A stretch of DNA of 64,000 bases from NCBI RefSeq assembly GCF_022682495.2, contig NC_071393.1:115522239-115586238 (forward strand), given 5' to 3'. Positions within the stretch are counted from its first letter, which is position 1; each line of letters starts with the position of its first letter. Position numbers and translations under genes: made by a program. This stretch comes from Desmodus rotundus (Eukaryota; Chordata; Mammalia; Chiroptera; Phyllostomidae). Positions 12,986-24,225 of this stretch are shown one piece after another. A model generated the notes under the pieces. The model saw only the letters and a program-made list of their open reading frames with translations. It ran no database searches and was not told the origin of the DNA.

Positions 12986-14440
12986 CTAATGCTGGGCCCC
13001 AGCAGTCCCTTGCTAAAGCAGCCCTGGTCAGGTGAGACAGCTAAGCTGGACGCTGACAGTCAAGTTCAGTAAAAATCCGAATGTACCCAGAACAGGCGGT
13101 TGTGCAACTCCTGTGGTGGTGTTTTCTCTCTAAACCTCACTTCCCTGTGGAACTGTGTCTGTACATCCCAGAATTTCCAGGAATGTTCTAATTTCACATG
13201 TTTTCCCTCAAGTCTCTGGAAGCATATAGGTGCCTGCCAGGGACTGTGCCTAATGTTTTCGGTTGACGAAAGGTCACTGCGTTCATGACACACAGCTGGC
13301 AGGAGGCTGCAAGAAAAGCATTTCTTTTCCTTGTGGGTGAAGACCAGTTACTTGATTGGGGAGGAAGCCAGGTTGAAGGGAGCCCCAGGGTGCCAGGGCC
13401 ATCGCTACCCACCACTCTGAGCAGAGAGGCTGCTCAAGCACTGCAGTGGGTGACGCCGCGAAGCCACACAGTACCCGCAGCAGGGCTGGGTGCTGCCCTG
13501 TGAGAGTCTTCCACCTCGGGCAGGGAGGGACTGGGTTGAGATTTGGGGCGTGAATGCCTCTGCATGAACCTGTACATGCTTCTGACTTTGAAATCCCTCT
13601 ACTACAGTTAGCCACCTCTGAGGCCCTCAAGGAGGACCAGCTGCCTTCTTTCCACACTGGCAAGCTTGGCTCCCTTCCTGCGGCAGGGAGCTTGTGTTTG
13701 TGAGGACCCCCACCCTGGCCTGTGCAGCAGACCTTGCCCGGGAAGTGGGTCTGGGCGCTCCTCTGGGAAAAAAACCCGACATGAGTCACTCATGTGACTC
13801 CCCCACCGCCACCCCGGACCTTGTCACAGACACACAGTCTCAAAGCCCCGGCACTTTTCCCTTTGCCTGGAACACAATAAAGGAATTAGGATCCACCTAC
13901 TAAGTTTTTGCAGCTGACACTTCAAGGCTCAAAGTCTAGCTCACCAGCCAACTCAGTCACACAAGTCTGACGTGTCCTCTTTGTAACCAGGCCCCAATCA
14001 AGCCACCATGCAATTCTGCTAATTCAAACTGCTTTTCCCGTTTAGGGAGGTTGATAGCCATCTCCCATGTCCTTTTCCTGCTGACGTCATCCCACATTTT
14101 CTAGGAACACAAATAAGGGTACAGCTCCTGAGACAGTTTTCAGGCTGCCTAAGGTGGTGGCAATGAAGGGATCCTGCCCTCCCAGGTCCACTTCACTTCT
14201 GGAGCGGTTGGCAAAGTTGTCCGAAGTTAAGGGAGAGGCAAGGAAATAAATTACCTCGCTAAGGTTAAAAGCCAAAAAGATATTGGCGACTGCAACTCAG
14301 GCCCAGATCTGTCCTGGATATTTGCAATGCAAATCTGCGTTTTGTTCCCTGCCACTGAGGTCTTGCACAATAGCCTGTGTATAAACATGCACGCCAACAA
14401 TGCCTGACTGTGCAATCGCGCTGTAATTACAGGCCGGCAG
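12986..14440. other. Intronic sequence approaching the CpG island
   Basis: Mostly single-copy-looking sequence with no recognised repeat. No coding exon is supported, although several open frames overlap on both strands. It may hold conserved regulatory sequence because it lies within about 2 kb of a promoter. Confidence 0.4.
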
Positions 14441-14479
14441 GAAGCTGCTGCTAGAAACTGCATCATTCAACCTCTAGCC

Positions 14480-15800
14480 ATCCCTTGTGGAGTCTCCACC
14501 GCTCGGACATACATTCCTGCACACACCAACGCGTCCCCGCCGCTGCCGGGCCGCTGCTGCTGCTACAGCTGCAGCCTCCCAGCCAGGGAGCCCGGGCGCC
14601 ACCCGCACCGGGGTACTTTGCAGAGATGTCAAAAACTTCTCAGCTGTTCTTGAAAAAACCCTGCGCCACGAGGCTACCGAGAGCGGCGGGAACCACCATC
14701 AAAGTTCCCCCAGCACATTCCTGCAGCCCCAGCAGTTTCAGAAAACAGAAAAGCGCGATATGCCACGGAGTCCACTGGAAGCGAGTTTCGGAGTTTTATA
14801 TAGAAACCACTCACATATGTACGTGGGCGTGCTGACAGTTTTTACGGCCGAGTTGCAGTGTTAGGCCTTAGTGATTACTGTCAGGTTCCGGACGTGGTGT
14901 GGGAGGAAAAAAGGTGGGATTTGTTTGAAGGGGGCTTGGGGACAATTCTGGCTTTGCTTTTTGGAAATGCGGAGGGTTGTTTTCCAAACTTGTCCTGGAG
15001 GGCAGAGCAAAGAAAAGTGAGGACAAAGTTCCTTTATCTTCCTACCTGCGACCTCACCGAGGACTGCGAAGAAGAACCGCATGCTTCCCCGGGAAGCACC
15101 CGGCAGGGGATCGGGGGCTGCTGCGCCCCGCCTGTCGGGCGGGGGACCTGGGGCGGAGGACTGGCCCCAGACGCAGGCCTCTGAAAGCCCCTTCGCTGCA
15201 CCTCTTCTCTCCCCAACAGCGGCGCCTGGAGACGCCCGCAGCAGCCAGGTCTATCTGAAGTCCCGCGGCGAACTAGGGACCACAGGGGAGCAGCCCGGGC
15301 CTCGACCCTGGCCGCCGAGCTCCCTCCCTGCAGCGTCCGCCGCACCCTGGAGCCCTGTGCGGCGGGCCCAACCCGGCCCCACACCGCATCCCCGCCGGCG
15401 CAACCAAGCCCCAGCCCGGACGGTTTCCGAGCTCTACGGCGGTGGGGCTAATTGAGCGACCCAGCAGTGCAGGGGGCGCCGATCCCGCCACTCACCTGCG
15501 CGCTGGATCCCAGGGCCGCTCGGAGGTACGCTGGGCGCTGGCGAGAGCGGCCCGCAGACTCAAAACTTTGTTGCTCTCGGGACAGCGCAGTCGTCACTTC
15601 CTCGCGGAGCGGGCGGCGCGGCCGGGACTGTGACCCGGCTGCTCGCGCGGTGGCGCGCCGGGCCCTGCAACCGCCCGCCCGCTCTGGGCCCCGGGCGCTG
15701 TCTTCCCGGCTCTGCTTCCTCGGCTGCAGGGAGAAGCAGGCGGTCGGCCAAGCCTGCACCCCTGTAGGGAAGGCTCGCTCCAGCCAGGTCGTTTCCGCGC
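14480..15800. promoter_or_regulatory. MIDEAS: CpG island, putative MIDEAS promoter
   Basis: GC content and CpG density rise sharply from about 14.5 kb and peak at 15.05-15.75 kb, with runs such as CCGCGGCG and GCGGGCGGCGCGGCCG. No TATA element is obvious, as is usual for a housekeeping-type island promoter. At least two good minus-strand splice donors lie inside it (15495/15496 and 15045/15046). The island marks a transcription start for the leftward gene and is divergent from PTGR2. Divergent noncoding transcription to the right is possible but is not shown by the sequence. Long open frames on both strands here reflect GC-rich composition, which depletes stop codons. Confidence 0.75.
15496..15760 (-). 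other. MIDEAS: Putative noncoding exon 1 of MIDEAS
   Basis: On the minus strand the sequence CGCGCAG followed by GTGAGTGG gives a consensus donor, with the exon's last base at 15496. The right (5') limit is unknown and is set loosely inside the CpG island. No initiation codon in this exon begins a protein I recognise, which suits a 5'-untranslated first exon. An alternative donor, GGTCGCAG followed by GTAGGAAG, ends an exon at 15046 and would make a longer or alternative first exon. The gene identity comes from expected synteny with PTGR2, not from protein sequence. Confidence 0.45.
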
Positions 15801-17078
15801 TGAAAAAGTGCAATCGATCCTGTTCTCGGGCTGGGGCTGGAAGGTGGTGTTGGGATTCAGGGACCCCAGAAAGCTAGGGTTCCGGGAGAAACACACCCAA
15901 CCCACAAACAAAGCGGTTGAGGAGGAAGAAGAGAAAGTTTTTCAGTTTGATGTTAAGCTAGAAGGTCATGCCAGAAAGCAAAGTGCTGTGTGTTTTGCCA
16001 AGTAATGTCTAAACAGGGCCTTAAAAAACACGAGTATCCTCCCCACATTTCCTCAAAAGGTCTGCACGCTTGCCCGTCATTTCCACCGGCGTTATGTGTG
16101 CAGGACGTTTACCATTTACGACACTTCAGGGGGCTATTCAGAGACCAAGTTAGGGCTGCAAAATAGTTCCTGTTCTAATCCTTCCCTGCGATTTCCACCT
16201 TTTCCTTTACACTCAACACAGAAGATGTCTCTGGGGCCTGACGCATTCCGTGTTTCATCACTGGCCAGAAGTGACTTAGAGGGTAGTGTGCAGGCCTGAG
16301 AAGAGGAGCTTCAGGCAAGAGTCATTCTGAAAGTTATCGTTGCCCAAAATAAATTTGCTCACCCCTATTAAAAGCTGCAACAATAATAAGTCACCTTTTT
16401 GGTTTCTGATAAATAACAAGAAAGAAGGTAAGCAGCAGTCTTTAAATAAGAATTCCTAATCCGGTAAAGCTGGAGCGAAAACGAGGTTAGCCTTTTCTGT
16501 GGCTTAAAAAAAAAAAAAAAAAAAAAGCAGACATTTGAAACTGCAGTGGAGGACTTTCATAACAGAAACATTAGCTTCATTGTAGCTTGCTATGGAAAAC
16601 AAGGACCTTTTTAAAGGTGGTTTAAAAGCATCAGTTAGGGCTCCACAATTTTCCTCCCCACCCTCCCCAATACTACTTCTACAAGCACATTGGTCAAATC
16701 ACAGAACCTCCAGTTCCAATGCTTCATCTTTTTACTAAAGCACAGGAAACCATAGAGTTGAGTGAGGTCCTCGTCCGGAAAGGTGGATATGAAAGTGATG
16801 GAAAGTGGCATCTGGGAAATGATCTGCAAGCCTGCTGTACTGCCCAGTGGGAAGCCACACACGCAGACTCCTGAGAGTGTGAAAATCAGAGCTCTCCTAG
16901 CACCACGAAAATCCATTTCCTAGCCTTTTCCAGCTTCCAGAAGCCACCCACATTTCCTGGCTCATGACCCCTTTGCCCCGTCTTCAAAGCCTTACATCTC
17001 TCTGATCATTCTTCCGTAGTCACGTCTCTCTGACCGACTCCTCTTCTGCCTCCCTCTTCCACTTTTAAGCACCCTCGT
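15801..17078. other. Intergenic, no gene seen
   Basis: Upstream flank of the putative MIDEAS promoter. A poly(A) run of about 22 lies at 16507-16527, but I could not find a recognisable retroelement body attached to it. Nothing else is supported. Confidence 0.5.
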
Positions 17079-17079
17079 G

Positions 17080-17258
17080 ATGACATAGGTTCATCCTGAA
17101 CATCCAGGATAATCTCCATATTTTCAGATCAGTTAATTAGCAACCTTAAGTCCATCTCAACCTTAATTCCCCTTTGTCATGTAACCTAATATTTTCACTG
17201 GTTCTGGGGATTAAGACATGGACATTTTGGGGAGGACTGTTATTTCGCTTACCTCAGT
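17080..17258 (-). mobile_element. MaLR (MLT1-like) LTR fragment (minus)
   Basis: The reverse complement carries the start-of-LTR phrases of MLT1 elements: a mention of 'aaaatgtccatgtcttaatcc', then 'catgacaaaggggaatta' and 'ggagattatcctg'. It is an old solo fragment without internal retroviral genes. Confidence 0.65.
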
Positions 17259-17334
17259 CCCCTCCTGAATGACATTCGGACAGTCGGAAGTAAGCAAATG
17301 TGAAGACGTGCTCAGTGACCATCTTCCCAAGCTG

Positions 17335-17485
17335 GTCTCTGTGGAGGGGTCATGGAGACTCCAGAAAGAAACCAAGCTCTACCAACACCTTGATTTTAGC
17401 CTGTAAAATAAAAGTCTGTTGTTTGAAGCTACCAATTTTGTGGTAATTTGTTACAGGAGCCACAGAAAACGAAGGCAGTGGCATT
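17335..17485 (+). mobile_element. MaLR (MLT1-like) LTR 3' fragment (plus)
   Basis: 'caccttgattttagcc', then an AATAAAA-type signal near 17406 and 'gtggtaatttgttacagga', match the 3' end of MLT1 LTRs. The orientation is opposite to the fragment just to the left, so the two are separate insertions or a rearranged copy. Confidence 0.65.
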
Positions 17486-20390
17486 TTCCAAACATCGTGT
17501 AGTAAATGCATGTGTTATATCGAGTATCATAAGCCCCAGTTTCCAGATTACACCTGAGCAGGGAGGCTGACTGCATGGGCCAGGCAGAGTCCCCGGGTGC
17601 CAGCTCACGGGGAGGTTCCCAGAGTGACAACAGGCCGCTAGAAACTAACACAGCACCTTAAAAGTTCAATCTGCATACAGTCTCCTGGTTTAGGAGTGAA
17701 CCCCATCCAATTCACAAACCATTGCTCGGTGCTTATTTCCAGACTGGGTAACCATTAGTGCTAGCAGGCCACTAAGTGGAGACCGAGAAAAGGTTAACGA
17801 AAGTAGAGGAGGTCAGCTGTCGAAAGCTGCTGTGGAAATTCTGTGCTTTTTGGTGAGCGCTCTTCCCCATGAGGCCATCCAGCCACCCGATGTTTGTAAA
17901 TGAATCTTTCTTTTCACAATAAATAGAAACACACAAACACAAGAGTCGAGGCAATCTGCACAGCATTCCTGGAATCCAGGTTGGTCAGCAATGCTGGAGT
18001 TCAATCACCCCGCACAGGTTGCTTTTCCCTGTTTGAGACAGGTGAGCATGTATTGGTGTGCTCAGCTCAAAGGCTGGGCTCATTGCACGGTGGGGAGGAA
18101 GTCTTTTCAAAATCAGTAATAAATATTGGTGCTGGCACATCAGTTGTAGCATTAATGTGGGAGGTGTCACGGAGTTCATGGGCCCAGACATTTCATGAAA
18201 TGACTTCAGGTCTCATGACTTCTTATGGGAAGAAGGCAGCCTGCCTCTGCTGGGTGTGCTACTCTGTGGGATAACAACACGAGACCATACACTGTGGCAG
18301 TACTGGAGTCCATAAGCAACTATAGCTCTTTGGGGACCTTCGTGAACTAAAATTCTTCACGGTAGCTCCAAGGAACTGTGTATAAAGGCTGTAGTCTGTG
18401 CATGGCTTGCACAGGGAAAAAGACCCCTTGGGCCTTCTGACTTACCTCCTTCTACTCCCTAATTCCAAATCAAGTTCTCCAGAAGGTAATGAGATGGAAG
18501 GACCCCTTTGGATAGCTAGCTCTGAATTACATTTATGTTATATTTATACTTAGAGCAACGATATATTTATACTTACACTAGCTGGATCAGATCTGTGGCC
18601 ACCCATCACTTTCAGAATTACTCTCTGAGGCTAGTCCACTTGAATGGCCTTTGCCCTGACGTAATTTTTGCCCTTTGCCCCTAGTTGGAGGGTGTGGTCA
18701 CTGATTTACCTGCCAGGCTCTCATTGCCTGAGTCCAGTCCATGGATTAGTTCCCATCGGACGAGGGTGCAAAGAGCCTGAGGACCTATGTAGAATGCCAC
18801 AGAATCCCTCTGTGGACCGTAAACCAGATCCTGGTGTGGTTCTGGCAGTATCTATGAGCTCCTGTGCTGAGCTGCACCCGCCTTCCTTTAGCAAAAGAAC
18901 AAAAGTAATAGCCTCCAGACCCGACAACTAGAGGCCTGCGTTCTGGGCCTTTGTTATAGATACAAACTAGCTGCCTCAGAGATAGAGCCCATTTAACAAA
19001 TGAAGCCTGACTTTGTGACCCGTCTAGCCCTGGTTTCAGTGACAGACTAGGCCAAGTTGGGGATCTTCTTGATTGGTGACGGGCAAACCTTGTCACATTT
19101 ATTACAGGCATTGATGGACATGATGCACGAGATGGGTGTCCATCCCAGGCTAGACTGTGGGGTGACCAGCATGGCTTCTCCCAGAGTGCACTGTCTCCAG
19201 GAAGCAGATAATGGTGGGAAGGCTATATTCTTCTCCTTCCTGTGGAGTTATGGAGCTTCTAGAGTTTTCTGGCAGGAATAATTTGAATTGTCTAAATCCT
19301 GTTAAGGCCGTGTATTGGAGCTACATGCAGCAAAAAGTGAGACACGTGCCAAAATCCACAAGCAAACCTCCATGTGCTATTATCATAATTGAAACCAGTA
19401 AGAAACAACATACAAAGGACGGGACAAGTCGACCTGTGCTTCGGCTTCCCCATCCCTTGCCTTTTGGTGTAGCTAGAGGACAGTGAGCTCAGTTGCCATA
19501 TATGTACTCTGCTGTTGTTGGGAGACAACTCCCCACGGGTCTGTCACATACCTGCATTCCTTGTGAGCAGTGAGTGACTGCCCTTTGCTCCTGACTATCT
19601 TCATAAGATAGTGCCTTTCTCAGAGCAGAGTGCAGGCATGCTTGCTGTCTGTTATTTCAGATCTGGTTTCCTAAGCTTTGGATTCCTCTCTTGTGATGTA
19701 TCTCTGTGTGTTCAGGTGTCACCTGGCCCTCTCTGCATTGGTTTTGGAAATCGGGGCTCAGAGAACCAGCATTAGGAAATGTCAATACTCTTGCTACTAC
19801 TATTGCTGTGAGTCAAGAAGTCCTCTGTTTCTGACCCAGAAGTCTTGGGTGTTCGCCAGTATCCCTAAAACGGTGGCAGGCTAACTTGTTAGTTTGCAAG
19901 GAGGGTAAAAATCTCAGAGCACTCACAGTCCTTGACAACCTCATATATCTTTCTCGTGTAACATACTTCCTCACCCACACGCTAATCCCTTCATGTTCGT
20001 GATCCTTAAAGCCACCTTGGTAGTTTGGGCCAAGAAGAAATGCTCATCAGAAGTTGGGACAGACCAAAGGATTGAATTAAAGAGCAAGACTGAAGCTATG
20101 TCAGAACTGAGATATCAGGAAGCTTGGTTTAAGCCCAAGGCCAGAGGGGGATCATTTTAATTCTGGGCCGTTTCTAACTATATTGTTGGTTATATGTTCC
20201 AGTCAACGGACAAAGAAGCAATTCTAAACATGAACAGATTTGTTCTTAGGTGAACAAATTCATTGCTTTTCTCACATGTAAAATGACATGAGTTGGATTA
20301 GATTATTTCTGAGATTCCTTCTAGCTATAAAATACATACTTTATGAATTTTTAACAGGGCAGCCTATCACACCTCATTTAAAGTAATGAT
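17486..20390. other. Intergenic, unclassified decayed sequence
   Basis: No gene is supported. The tract from about 18.2 to 19.9 kb is less AT-rich and has phrases that look to me like a decayed ERV-L-type internal region, but I cannot place them with confidence. All open frames are short and interrupted. A duplicated 'atatttatactta' motif occurs near 18540 and 18562. Confidence 0.35.
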
Positions 20391-20394
20391 TGTG

Positions 20395-20525
20395 AAGCGG
20401 ACTGTGGAGTATAGGGCAAAGAACACAGCATTTGAAGTTTAGAAGCCGAAATTCCAGACCCAATCTACCACTGCCTAGCTGTGTGACATTGGACAAGTCA
20501 CTTTCCTTACCTTAAGGAGCCAAGT
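20395..20525 (+). repeat. MIR SINE
   Basis: The MIR core 'agctgtgtgacattggacaa' and 'gtcactttccttaccttaag' lie near 20478-20516, preceded by the degraded tRNA-like head. Confidence 0.75.
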
Positions 20526-20869
20526 GTAGGATGTACGCACAAGTCGATTCTAGGTAGTTCAAGAACGTGGCATTCAATTACACAGTAAAAAAAAGTAAGT
20601 TTCTTTCCAATTTTCTTTTTATTTTTCTGGGTATGCTAAAAGGAGGGTCTCAGTTTACTGCTAGTGTGTCTTTAACAGCCCTTTAATACCTGCTGATCTC
20701 CCATTTTGGCAAAGAGAAAATTCTTGAGCTCAGAAAAGTCCTAGGAAGTGCTGGCTAGAGAGCATTTAATAACATTGCATTTAATTGTCGTTGCTTTATT
20801 TATTTTTGTTTTGACTTCCTTTTATGGTAAATAATATAAGTTTTCCATTTATGGGAACAATACAGTTTC

Positions 20870-21062
20870 TTTTAAAAATAAATTTATTATGTCTAGAATT
20901 TTCTAGAAATTTATTACTTCTGGAAGTGTTCTAGAATTTATTGCGGGAATGGTTGCGCAACTCTGTGACTATACTAAAAAATTATCAAATACTGTGCTGT
21001 ATATGGGTGAATTGAATGATAAGTGTATTAAGTCTCAATAAAGCTGTTTTTAAAAGCAAATT
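20870..21062 (+). mobile_element. L1M LINE 3'-terminal fragment
   Basis: It ends in the standard L1M terminal sequence: 'ggttgcgcaactctgtgact', 'actaaaaaattatcaaatac', 'gggtgaattgaatgataagt', 'tctcaataaagctgttttt'. It is non-coding. Confidence 0.8.
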
Positions 21063-21293
21063 AATTAAAGTAAAAATGGGGACTAATTTAAGTAAAATAT
21101 TAAGCAAAGAATTGTATAGGTGGTCAGTTGATATAGAGAAGGTTGTGTAGAGAATGCACACCGAAATTCAGGAAAATGCTGGTGGACTTCAGAGAAAAAC
21201 ACATTTGCTGGCAATGTGATTTTGGACAAATTTTTTTATCTTTCTTACCCTGTGTCTTGGTCCACAAAAATGTGAATAATAATCTCTCTCTTG

Positions 21294-21524
21294 CCCTGGG
21301 CGGTTGTCTCAGTTGGTTGAAGCATTGTCCCGTACACCACAAGGTTGTGGGTTCAATCCCGGTCAAGGCACTTACCTAGGTTGTGGGTTCGATCCCGGTT
21401 GGGATACAGGACATCTCTGGGATGCAGTCAATCTGTGTTTTTCACACCAATGTTTCTCTTGATCTCTCCCTTCCTCTCTTTCTAAAAAAATCAATAAAAA
21501 CATATCTTCAGGTGAGGATTTAAA
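21294..21524 (+). mobile_element. Ves SINE (plus)
   Basis: The head is GCCCTGGGCGGTTGTCTCAG, followed by two B-box-like GGTTCAATCCC/GGTTCGATCCC units (near 21350 and 21387), the CTCTCCCTTCCTCTC block, and a tail AAAATCAATAAAAACATAT... that ends in an A-rich stretch. This is the Ves subfamily with the duplicated GGTTGTGGGTTCGATCCC segment. Confidence 0.9.
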
Positions 21525-21541
21525 AATAATAACACTCCCTT

Positions 21542-22200
21542 CCTCAGAAAACTAAAACTGGAACTGCCTTTTGACCCAGCTATTCCACTGCTAGGATTAT
21601 ATCCTAAGAACCCTGAAACATCAATCCGAAAGAACCTATGCACTCCAATGTTCATAGCAGCACAATTTACAATAGCCAAGTGCTGGAAGCAACCCAGGTG
21701 CCCATCAGTAAATGAATGGATCAAAAAACTATGCAATGTATAAATTACATTTATACAATGGAATTCTATGCAGCAGAAAGAAAGAAGGAGCTCCTACCTT
21801 TTGTGACAGCATGGGTAGAACTGGAGAGTATTGTGCTAAGTGAAGTAAGCCAGGCGGTGAAAGACAAATACCATATGATCTCACCTTTAACAGGAACCTA
21901 ATCAACAAAACAAACAAACAAGCAAAATATAACCAAGGACACTGAAGTTGAGAACAGGCTGACAGTGACCAGAGGGGAGACGGGAGGAAATTTCAGGGGA
22001 AAAGGGTGAAGGGTTTGCAGAAACAATTATAAAGGACACATGGACAATAACAGGGGGAGGGGAGTGGAAACCAGAGGGAGGTGGGGAGGGCTGGGAGGTT
22101 GGGCTGGGGTGAGGGGGAAAGGCAGAAAACTATACTTGAACAACAAACAATAAAACAAATAAATAAATACATTTTTTAAAAGATAAAAACTACTACTACT
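21542..22200 (+). mobile_element. 5'-truncated LINE-1 with 3' UTR
   Basis: It encodes the C-terminal end of L1 ORF2, visible in the frame 21716-21901 with the YTMEFYAAERKKELLPFV segment, then a G-rich 3' UTR (22050-22115) and an AATAAAACAAATAAATAA tail. It is flanked by a 17-bp target-site duplication with one mismatch: 21525-21541 and 22201-22217. The left copy lies in the tail of the adjacent Ves, so this L1 is younger than that SINE. Confidence 0.95.
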
Positions 22201-22349
22201 AATAATAATACTCCCTTGATTCATTAAGAGGAAGATAGCATAGCACCAAAACCCTCTGCTCAGGGCCCAGCACACAGAGGACCCCTTATAAAGGGGAAAG
22301 GTTGCTGACCTCACTGAGCACTCAGTCTGGTGCCAGCCCTGGCCTCTCA

Positions 22350-22498
22350 CACGCTAACTCCCACATCCTCACTATAACCTGTGCAGTAGGTGCTGTGATT
22401 CCCTTCGATAACCCTGGAGTAGATATTGTTATCCTCATGTTACAGGTGAATGAGCTGAGGCTCAGAAAGATTAAGTACCCTGCCTGGGGTCACAGAAC
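22350..22498 (-). repeat. MIR SINE (minus)
   Basis: The reverse MIR order is 'gttatcctcatgttacagg', 'gagctgaggctcagaaag', 'attaagtaccctgcc', 'ggtcacagaa'. Its left part is truncated by the small DNA transposon that begins at 22501. Confidence 0.75.
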
Positions 22499-22500
22499 TA

Positions 22501-22662
22501 CTGCATTTTGCATGTATAATAGCACTTTTTGCCCAAATTTTTGAAGAAAAAATAAGGATGCGCATTATACATGGTCAGTACTAAAATCCCCATGTATAAT
22601 GAGAATTATACATGGGAATTAGCACTAAAACATGGGTGCGTACTATACACAGCAAAATACAG
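22501..22662. mobile_element. Non-autonomous Tc1/mariner-superfamily (pogo-like) MITE
   Basis: A 162-bp element bounded by TA on both sides (22499-22500 and 22663-22664). The termini are imperfect inverted repeats: CTGCATTTTGCATGTATAAT at the left, and CTGTATTTTGCTGTGTATAG as the reverse complement of the right end. It has an internal palindrome around two CATGTATAAT copies. No coding capacity. The termini suggest Tigger/pogo-like ancestry; the family is not confirmed. Confidence 0.8.
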
Positions 22663-23560
22663 TAATGAATGAATGACTCCAGATGAGGTTCAGACTTCAA
22701 TCTGTCTGGTCAAAGCTCTGTTCTTTCCCTTTCACGACATTACCCCCTCCTACCAATCTTGAAGCCAGACCAGATAGGACCCAGGTGACTATAGGTAGGG
22801 AAAGAGGGACAAAGAAGGAACCCTGCATCTCTGACTTGCAGATGAGCATCCTCGGTCTCACTGCAGGTCCAGGACAGCCTTGAGGACCCTGGTTCCTGGA
22901 GCAGGTTTCCTATTGACTCCTCATCCCTACTTGCTCAGTGGAAAATTCTCTTTTCTCATCCAGCTTCCAGGGGCTGAAGACCTTTTGTTGGCCTCTTATT
23001 CCTGTTGATGAGTCCCCACTCCCTTCTGCTGGACTTTTCTTCTACCACCCACTTGCCTGATTAGATTTTGGCCTTTTGCTTGACATTGGACCAGTGCTGA
23101 CCCTTGATCTTCTGAGTCTCACCAGGGTGTATTGGTCTCCACCAGTCTTCTGATTTCAGGGCGACTTCCTCTACGACAGCATAATCAAACCTGGGCTACT
23201 TTTCTCTCGTGCCACTGCCAATCCCCTTTGCAGGCCACTGTCCCCTCCTGACTGGCCTTCAGTCTTGGTTGACTCTATTCCTTCTCCAAAGTATAAAAAC
23301 TGAGCTTTCTGAAGTGCAATCTTACTGTGAAACTTTCCTGCTGATCCTTCAGCATCCCTCTGCCGTTCTTTGGATAAAGTCATGACCCCTTGGACTGGCT
23401 TTTAAAGACCTTTGTGAACAGGTGCCTGCTGAACACTTTGGCCTCTTCTCTCTCTAGTCTTCTCTCCATTCACTATGAGCCGGTTCTGTTGACACTAGGT
23501 ACACTCTCTGAATGCTTCTAGATGTCCTTGGCAAACAGTCGGTGCTTACTAAACAGTACT
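22663..23560. other. Intergenic, no gene seen
   Basis: Pyrimidine-rich sequence without recognised gene or repeat. Parts may be old L2. Confidence 0.4.
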
Positions 23561-23569
23561 TAATGCATC

Positions 23570-23725
23570 CTGGTCTCTTGCCTTCTGTCTTCGCACATGT
23601 CATTCCCTCAACCTGAAATGACTTTTCCTCCCAATTCTCCTTTTGGACTCTGCTTATGTGTCACCTCCTCAAGGAAGCCTTCCATACCCTCTCGTGTTAG
23701 GTGTATTTTTATGTGCTACAGTAGT
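23570..23725 (+). repeat. L2 LINE remnant
   Basis: Recognised from 'cctgaaatgacttttcctcc', 'gtgtcacctcctcaaggaag' and 'ccttccataccctctc'. Confidence 0.65.
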
Positions 23726-23749
23726 ATCTTGTGCTTCCCTCTGCTGTGA

Positions 23750-24022
23750 TGAGGCAGAGCTGTATTGGAGGAACTGGAAGCGTTGGCCCTAGAGTCAAAC
23801 TATGTGAATTTGAATTCTAGGTATGCCACTCACCCTAGCTGTGTGATCTTGGGGAAGTCACTTAACCTCTCCATGCCTCTATTTCCCCATCTGCAAGATG
23901 AAAATAATAGTAATACCTACTAATAGGGTTCCTTTGGGCATTACCTGAAACGAGGCATGGTCGATGGCTTAGTGCAGAGTCTGGCATATAGTGAGCACTC
24001 AATAAATATTAGCTAGTATTAT
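23750..24022 (+). repeat. Near-complete MIR SINE
   Basis: The order covers the family from head to tail: a degraded tRNA-related head with 'gagtcaaactatgtgaattt', core 'agctgtgtgatcttggggaa', 'cttaacctctccatgcctct', 'aaaataatagtaatacctac', 'tctggcatatagtgagcact' and 'caataaatatt'. Confidence 0.85.
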
Positions 24023-24024
24023 CT

Positions 24025-24225
24025 CAGCACGCATCACAATCTATTGTAAATACCAGTTCCCTGCTTTGTCTTCCTCACTCTACATCCTGAGGGCAGGGAG
24101 TGTGTCTCAGTCATCATTGACTCTCTGGGTGCCTAGCATAAAACCAGACACATACAGCACTCAATACATATTTACTGAATGAATGAACACATGAATGAAT
24201 GAATAATGAATGAATGGATGGATGT
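24025..24225 (+). repeat. L2 LINE 3' end with (GAAT)n repeat
   Basis: 'tgagggcagggagtgtgtct', 'gcctagcataaaaccagaca' and 'actcaatacatatttactga' are L2 3' phrases. They run into a GAAT/GAAC tetranucleotide repeat at 24175-24215, the usual L2 terminal repeat. Confidence 0.75.

Larger units (their letters stand above)
1..15495 (-). other. MIDEAS: Putative first intron of MIDEAS (minus strand)
   Basis: This stretch lies downstream, on the minus strand, of a consensus 5' splice donor at the edge of the CpG island near 15.5 kb, so I read it as the first part of a long intron. The gene name is an inference. In human 14q24.3 the gene next to PTGR2, transcribed divergently from it, is MIDEAS (ELMSAN1), the ELM2-SANT subunit of the mitotic HDAC1/2 complex MiDAC. 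No MIDEAS coding exon is visible here; all open frames on both strands are short, uneven in composition and match no protein I recognise. The next exon should lie left of position 1. Ves SINEs, MIR, L2 and old LINE fragments fill parts of the interval. It could instead belong to a different gene or to a noncoding transcript. Confidence 0.5.

Noticed and set aside
13283..13789. 168-codon minus-strand open frame about 1.7 kb downstream of the MIDEAS donor
   Set aside because: It does not resemble MIDEAS or any other protein I know, and overlapping frames are open on the plus strand too.
15034..15911. Several overlapping open frames of 90-141 codons on both strands
   Set aside because: They lie in the CpG island, where high GC content removes stop codons. 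Their alanine-, arginine- and proline-rich translations are compositional.
16507..16527. Poly(A) run of about 22 as the end of a retrocopy
   Set aside because: The sequence to its left shows no recognisable retroelement or transcript and no flanking duplication was found.
18200..19960. Possible decayed ERV-L internal region or an unannotated gene
   Set aside because: Some phrases look familiar, but frames are short, and I cannot place them reliably, so no element or gene is called.
21345..21400. tRNA-like GGTTCAATCCC / GGTTCGATCCC B-box sequences
   Set aside because: They belong to Ves SINEs, which derive from a tRNA. No complete cloverleaf or acceptor stem is present, so no tRNA gene is called here or in other Ves copies.
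21716..21901. Protein-like frame with the YTMEFYAAERKKE segment
   Set aside because: It is the C-terminal end of L1 ORF2 in a 5'-truncated copy, not a host gene. The same holds for 46385-46621 and 61451-61669.
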